This document shows, in pieces, positions 61,815-64,000 of a stretch of 64,000 nt of DNA; position 1 is the first letter of the stretch, and each line of letters opens with the position of its first letter. Position numbers and translations under genes: made by a program. Source of the DNA: an uncultured Lachnospiraceae bacterium (GTDB lineage Bacteria; Bacillota; Clostridia; Lachnospirales; Lachnospiraceae); the NCBI GenBank assembly GCA_910579935.1, contig CAJTVQ010000004.1, forward strand, positions 77,981-141,980, written 5' to 3'. The notes below the pieces were generated by a model. That model was not told the origin of the DNA, ran no database searches, and was given only the letters and a program-made list of their open reading frames with translations.

Positions 61815-62174
61815 ATGAATGTTATCATACACGATTTGAATGACCTACAATTCCAACAGTTTTTTTCAAAAATTACAGGAGATACGCAGATTATCTCTAA
61901 CAACGATTACATAAAAAACTGTATTGGGTGTTTTGGATGCTGGACTAAAACCCCGGGACAATGTGTAATGAAAGACGGATACGAAAATATGGGAAGTATA
62001 CTATCACAAGCTGATACCGTTACGATTATCAGCAAATGCTATTATGGGGGGTATAGTCCTTTTATTAAAAATGTCCTGGATCGAAGTATCCCTTTTCTTC
62101 TTCCCTTTTTTAAGATGATAAGTTTGAAACAAATAAGTAGAAGGCAGCAAAGAAACAAAGGGCATAGCAAATAA
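61815..62174 (+). pseudogene. Flavodoxin-type NAD(P)H-dependent reductase, 5' fragment
   Basis: The N-terminal ~103 residues match the FMN-dependent flavodoxin-fold reductases: MNVIIHDLNDLQ opening, NCIGCFGCWTKTPGQCVMKDGYENMG, then ADTVTIISKCYYGGYSPFIKNVLDRSIPFLLPFFKMI. After residue ~103 the sequence becomes unrelated and basic (SLKQISRRQQRNKGHSK) and stops, because the gene has been interrupted by the IS110 element. The missing C-terminal part is found beyond the element at 63790-63951. The full gene probably encoded about 160 residues acting on quinones, nitro compounds or other small oxidants. The fragment is unlikely to be functional. Confidence 0.85.
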
Positions 62175-62223
62175 ACCATCTTACGAGGTGGTTTTGAAAA
62201 GTAAATATAGACACAACACCTAA

Positions 62224-63483
62224 TCAGGAAGCTGTTACAGGCTCATCTTTGATAATGTAACCACGTTGCTTTAGAAGAATGAGTGCCTGTGAAGTAGTCA
62301 GGGTTTTTGATTCATTCACAGGACGTGATTCAAGAAATCCATCCGGTGTATATGGATTCAAATCTGAGAGTATGTGCCAGATAGCGGTCAGGATCATACG
62401 ACAGATGGCAATGATGGCTTTCTTGTGACCACGACGTGCTTTTATACGCCGGTAGCGGTTTGTAAATTCAGGATGTTTCTTCGATTTGATTAAAGCATTT
62501 GCAACTTGTACCAGTATTGGTTTAAAATAAGAACCGGCACGGGAAATTCGAGTTGATTTGATCTTTTTGTTGCTTTGATCGTTGCGGGGACAACATCCGG
62601 CCCATGATACAAGGTGCTTTGCTGTGGGGAAAACAGACATATCAGCACCGATTTCAGAAAGGACTTGGATTGCGGTCATAGGATTCTTGTGAAATCCGGG
62701 AACAGTACGTATCAGGTTGAGCGCTGATTCGTACGGGTCAGAAAGACGAAGAATTTCCTGTTCCACTGTTTCTATGTGCTTTTCTAATTCGTCGATGTGG
62801 TCAAGACATTGACGAAGTTTAACAGCCTGTTCAGGCGAGATGGCACCATCGACAGCGGCTTGGATTTCTTCTATAGGAGTCTTACAATGTCCATGTACGA
62901 AAGGTGTGACATCAAAAGTTTCCCCTGGGTGGGCAAGTATCTGTTCCGTGATGGAACGGGAGGACTTGCCAAAGACGTCACTGAATACATCATCGAGTTT
63001 AAGGTTTGATACGGTTAGACAGTTTTGGGCCCGATTCTTTTCGCCAGTAATCATACAGGTAAGTTTGAAACGATAACGAACCAAATCTCTAAGATGACGG
63101 ATGCTGGCAGGTGGAATGAAGGATGGCTTGACCATACCACACATGTAAAGATCGCAAATCCATTTAGCATCTTTACGGTCAGTCTTATTTCCCTTCAAGG
63201 GTTTTGTATACTTGGGATGAGAAAGCGTAACCCAGAGGTTGTTTTTCTCAAGAATATTAAAGACAGGGATCCAGTACTTGCCAGAAGACTCCATACAGAC
63301 ATCAGTACAGCGATATTTTGCAAGCCAGTCACACAGTTCCTGCAAACCTTTGGAAAAGGAAGAGAAACGAGCCTGCTTATATTCTGTACGGCTGTGGGAA
63401 TCTGTAATACCAATGCAGGCAAAGATCCATGTTTTGTGGACATCAAGTCCACAGCAGTTGTTTTTAAGAATTTTAAATGACAC
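62224..63483 (-). CDS. IS110 family transposase
   Basis: A recombinase of 419 residues. The N-terminal DEDD domain begins CCGLDVHKTWIFACIGIT (first Asp), with VCMESSGKYWIP (Glu) and GNKTDRKDAKWICDLYM (two Asp). A coiled-coil segment lies near residues 225-255. The C-terminal Transposase_20 domain includes VPGFHKNPMTAIQVLSEIG, LVSWAGCCPRNDQSNKKIKSTRISRAGSYFKP with the catalytic serine region, and GHKKAIIAICRMILTAIW. All blocks are present and intact, so the enzyme may be active. I choose the GTG at 63483 because CAGGAGG precedes it by seven bases; the frame is open 17 codons further without a site. Confidence 0.93.
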   Translation of the reverse strand: MSFKILKNNCCGLDVHKTWIFACIGITDSHSRTEYKQARFSSFSKGLQELCDWLAKYRCTDVCMESSGKYWIPVFNILEKNNLWVTLSHPKYTKPLKGNKTDRKDAKWICDLYMCGMVKPSFIPPASIRHLRDLVRYRFKLTCMITGEKNRAQNCLTVSNLKLDDVFSDVFGKSSRSITEQILAHPGETFDVTPFVHGHCKTPIEEIQAAVDGAISPEQAVKLRQCLDHIDELEKHIETVEQEILRLSDPYESALNLIRTVPGFHKNPMTAIQVLSEIGADMSVFPTAKHLVSWAGCCPRNDQSNKKIKSTRISRAGSYFKPILVQVANALIKSKKHPEFTNRYRRIKARRGHKKAIIAICRMILTAIWHILSDLNPYTPDGFLESRPVNESKTLTTSQALILLKQRGYIIKDEPVTAS

Positions 63484-63489
63484 AAAATA

Positions 63490-63680
63490 ACCTCCTGATG
63501 ATTTATCGTTATAAAACTGACAGTGACTGGTCATCCGGCAAAATCGAGTCGACTTTGGAAGAGATAAGTTTACGGGCTACGTTATGCGCCATTCATTGAT
63601 GCCTTAACGGATGACCGACAACAAATAATAATGCGAGGTCGCCGCTATACAGTCCCGCCACTCACCTCCACGTGTTCTGT
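63490..63680 (-). ncRNA. Candidate IS110 bridge RNA region
   Basis: Upstream of the transposase, GGTCATCCG (63529-63537) pairs with CGGATGACC (63608-63616) across 70 bases, and smaller stems can form inside and beyond. IS110-group elements encode a bridge RNA of about 180 bases here that selects target and donor DNA. Exact ends and loops cannot be set from one copy. Confidence 0.4.
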
Positions 63681-63789
63681 AGTGTGTCAGTCTTATATAC
63701 AAATCATATCAGAAGGAAGAAAGAAGCGAAAGTCAACCAACATGTTTCATGACACATTGGTGCCTTTCGCAGAAAGGCGGATTATAATA

Positions 63790-63951
63790 ATGAAACTCAC
63801 CATAAGCCACGCTATAAAAAATCATTCCGGCTTTGGTGTTTATTTTTATGGCGGACACATTACTCAATCAGAAAAAGCTACCGCAATAAGTATGGTAGGC
63901 AGAAACAGCATCAATTTCAATGTGTCAAAGCATAACGTAACTTTTTGGTAA
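63790..63951 (+). pseudogene. Flavodoxin-type reductase, 3' fragment
   Basis: A 53-codon tail, MKLTISHAIKNHSGFGVYFYGG then HITQSEKATAISMVGRNSINFNV, ending in a normal stop. It resembles the C-terminal end of flavodoxin-type reductases (a FYGxxIT..EK segment near the end) and continues the fragment that breaks off at about 62125. It has no ribosome binding site. The frame is open upstream to 63631 through IS sequence, which is coincidental. The last 49 bases of the window hold nothing I can name. Confidence 0.75.
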
Positions 63952-64000
63952 ACGGTAGATAGTGCGTACCTCGACTATGGCGGCAAAATGTGTGACAATA

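Larger units (their letters stand above)
62125..63785 (-). mobile_element. IS110-family insertion sequence (approximate ends)
   Basis: The element lies between the two halves of the flavodoxin-type gene: homology on the left ends about 62125 and resumes about 63790, giving roughly 1.66 kb. As usual for IS110 there are no clear terminal inverted repeats, so ends are inferred from the interrupted gene. About 100 bases lie downstream of the transposase and about 300 upstream, the distribution of the IS110 group (not IS1111), whose upstream part encodes the bridge RNA. Confidence 0.75.

Noticed and set aside
63631..63951. A novel 106-codon gene at the right edge
   Set aside because: Only its last 53 codons are meaningful, and they are the tail of the interrupted flavodoxin-type gene; the rest is IS sequence.

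Overview
The window is chromosomal DNA from an anaerobic, probably spore-forming Clostridia, most likely Lachnospiraceae. The evidence is an AT-rich intergenic background, strong GGAGG-type ribosome binding sites, a split transketolase, a spore maturation gene (spmB), several chemoreceptors, hemerythrins and a dense set of plant-polysaccharide genes. I assign no species. I saw no rRNA, tRNA or CRISPR array.

Layout. 1-8.6 kb is a housekeeping block on the minus strand: partial D-lactate dehydrogenase, a DUF1002 secreted protein, an alpha/beta hydrolase, metG, a SEC-C-tagged methionine aminopeptidase, ribulose-phosphate epimerase and two-gene transketolase. 8.6-9.2 kb is a long intergenic region with two GC-rich, foldable islands, followed by a membrane chemoreceptor. 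10.8-26.6 kb is a sugar-import block: a YtfQRT/YjfF-type pentose or galactofuranose ABC importer, a divergent GntR/LacI-type regulator, and a long minus-strand operon. That operon encodes a ChvE/GguA/GguB-type importer, an AraR-like regulator, a YesM-type kinase, a lipoprotein sugar-binding protein and a YesN-type response regulator. 26.8-33.1 kb holds a second chemoreceptor, a DUF885 metalloprotein, an M3 oligopeptidase and a MarR regulator. 33.1-38.4 kb is an ECF sigma factor operon with three unrecognised proteins, next to a membrane-anchored DUF4015 glycoside hydrolase. 38.4-43.2 kb has an acetyltransferase and araA-araB-araD. 43.5-50.6 kb has a membrane-tethered Mrr-like nuclease, a hemerythrin, a COG3044 ATPase, a heterodimeric LacL/LacM beta-galactosidase, spmB and a small unknown. 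50.7-57.7 kb has a chemoreceptor fused to a YcgR/PilZ module, a GH42 beta-galactosidase, a FliD-like repeat protein and a hemerythrin-CheX-like fusion. 57.8-64 kb is accessory: an ABC exporter with a MerR regulator, XRE and TetR regulators, and a flavodoxin-type reductase gene split by an IS110-family element.

How it fits together. The two importers, two AraR-like regulators, a kinase-binding protein-response regulator trio, araABD, LacLM, GH42 and the split transketolase plus epimerase form a coherent route for sensing, importing and catabolising arabinose and galactose from arabinogalactan-like polymers into the pentose phosphate pathway. Short TTGTA/TACAA operator-like motifs occur before several of these units. 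The most interesting items are the chemoreceptor-PilZ fusion, the hemerythrin-CheX fusion, the IS110 insertion with a candidate bridge RNA region, the sigma factor operon of unknown proteins, the apparently non-AUG start of spmB, and the structured leader before the first chemoreceptor.
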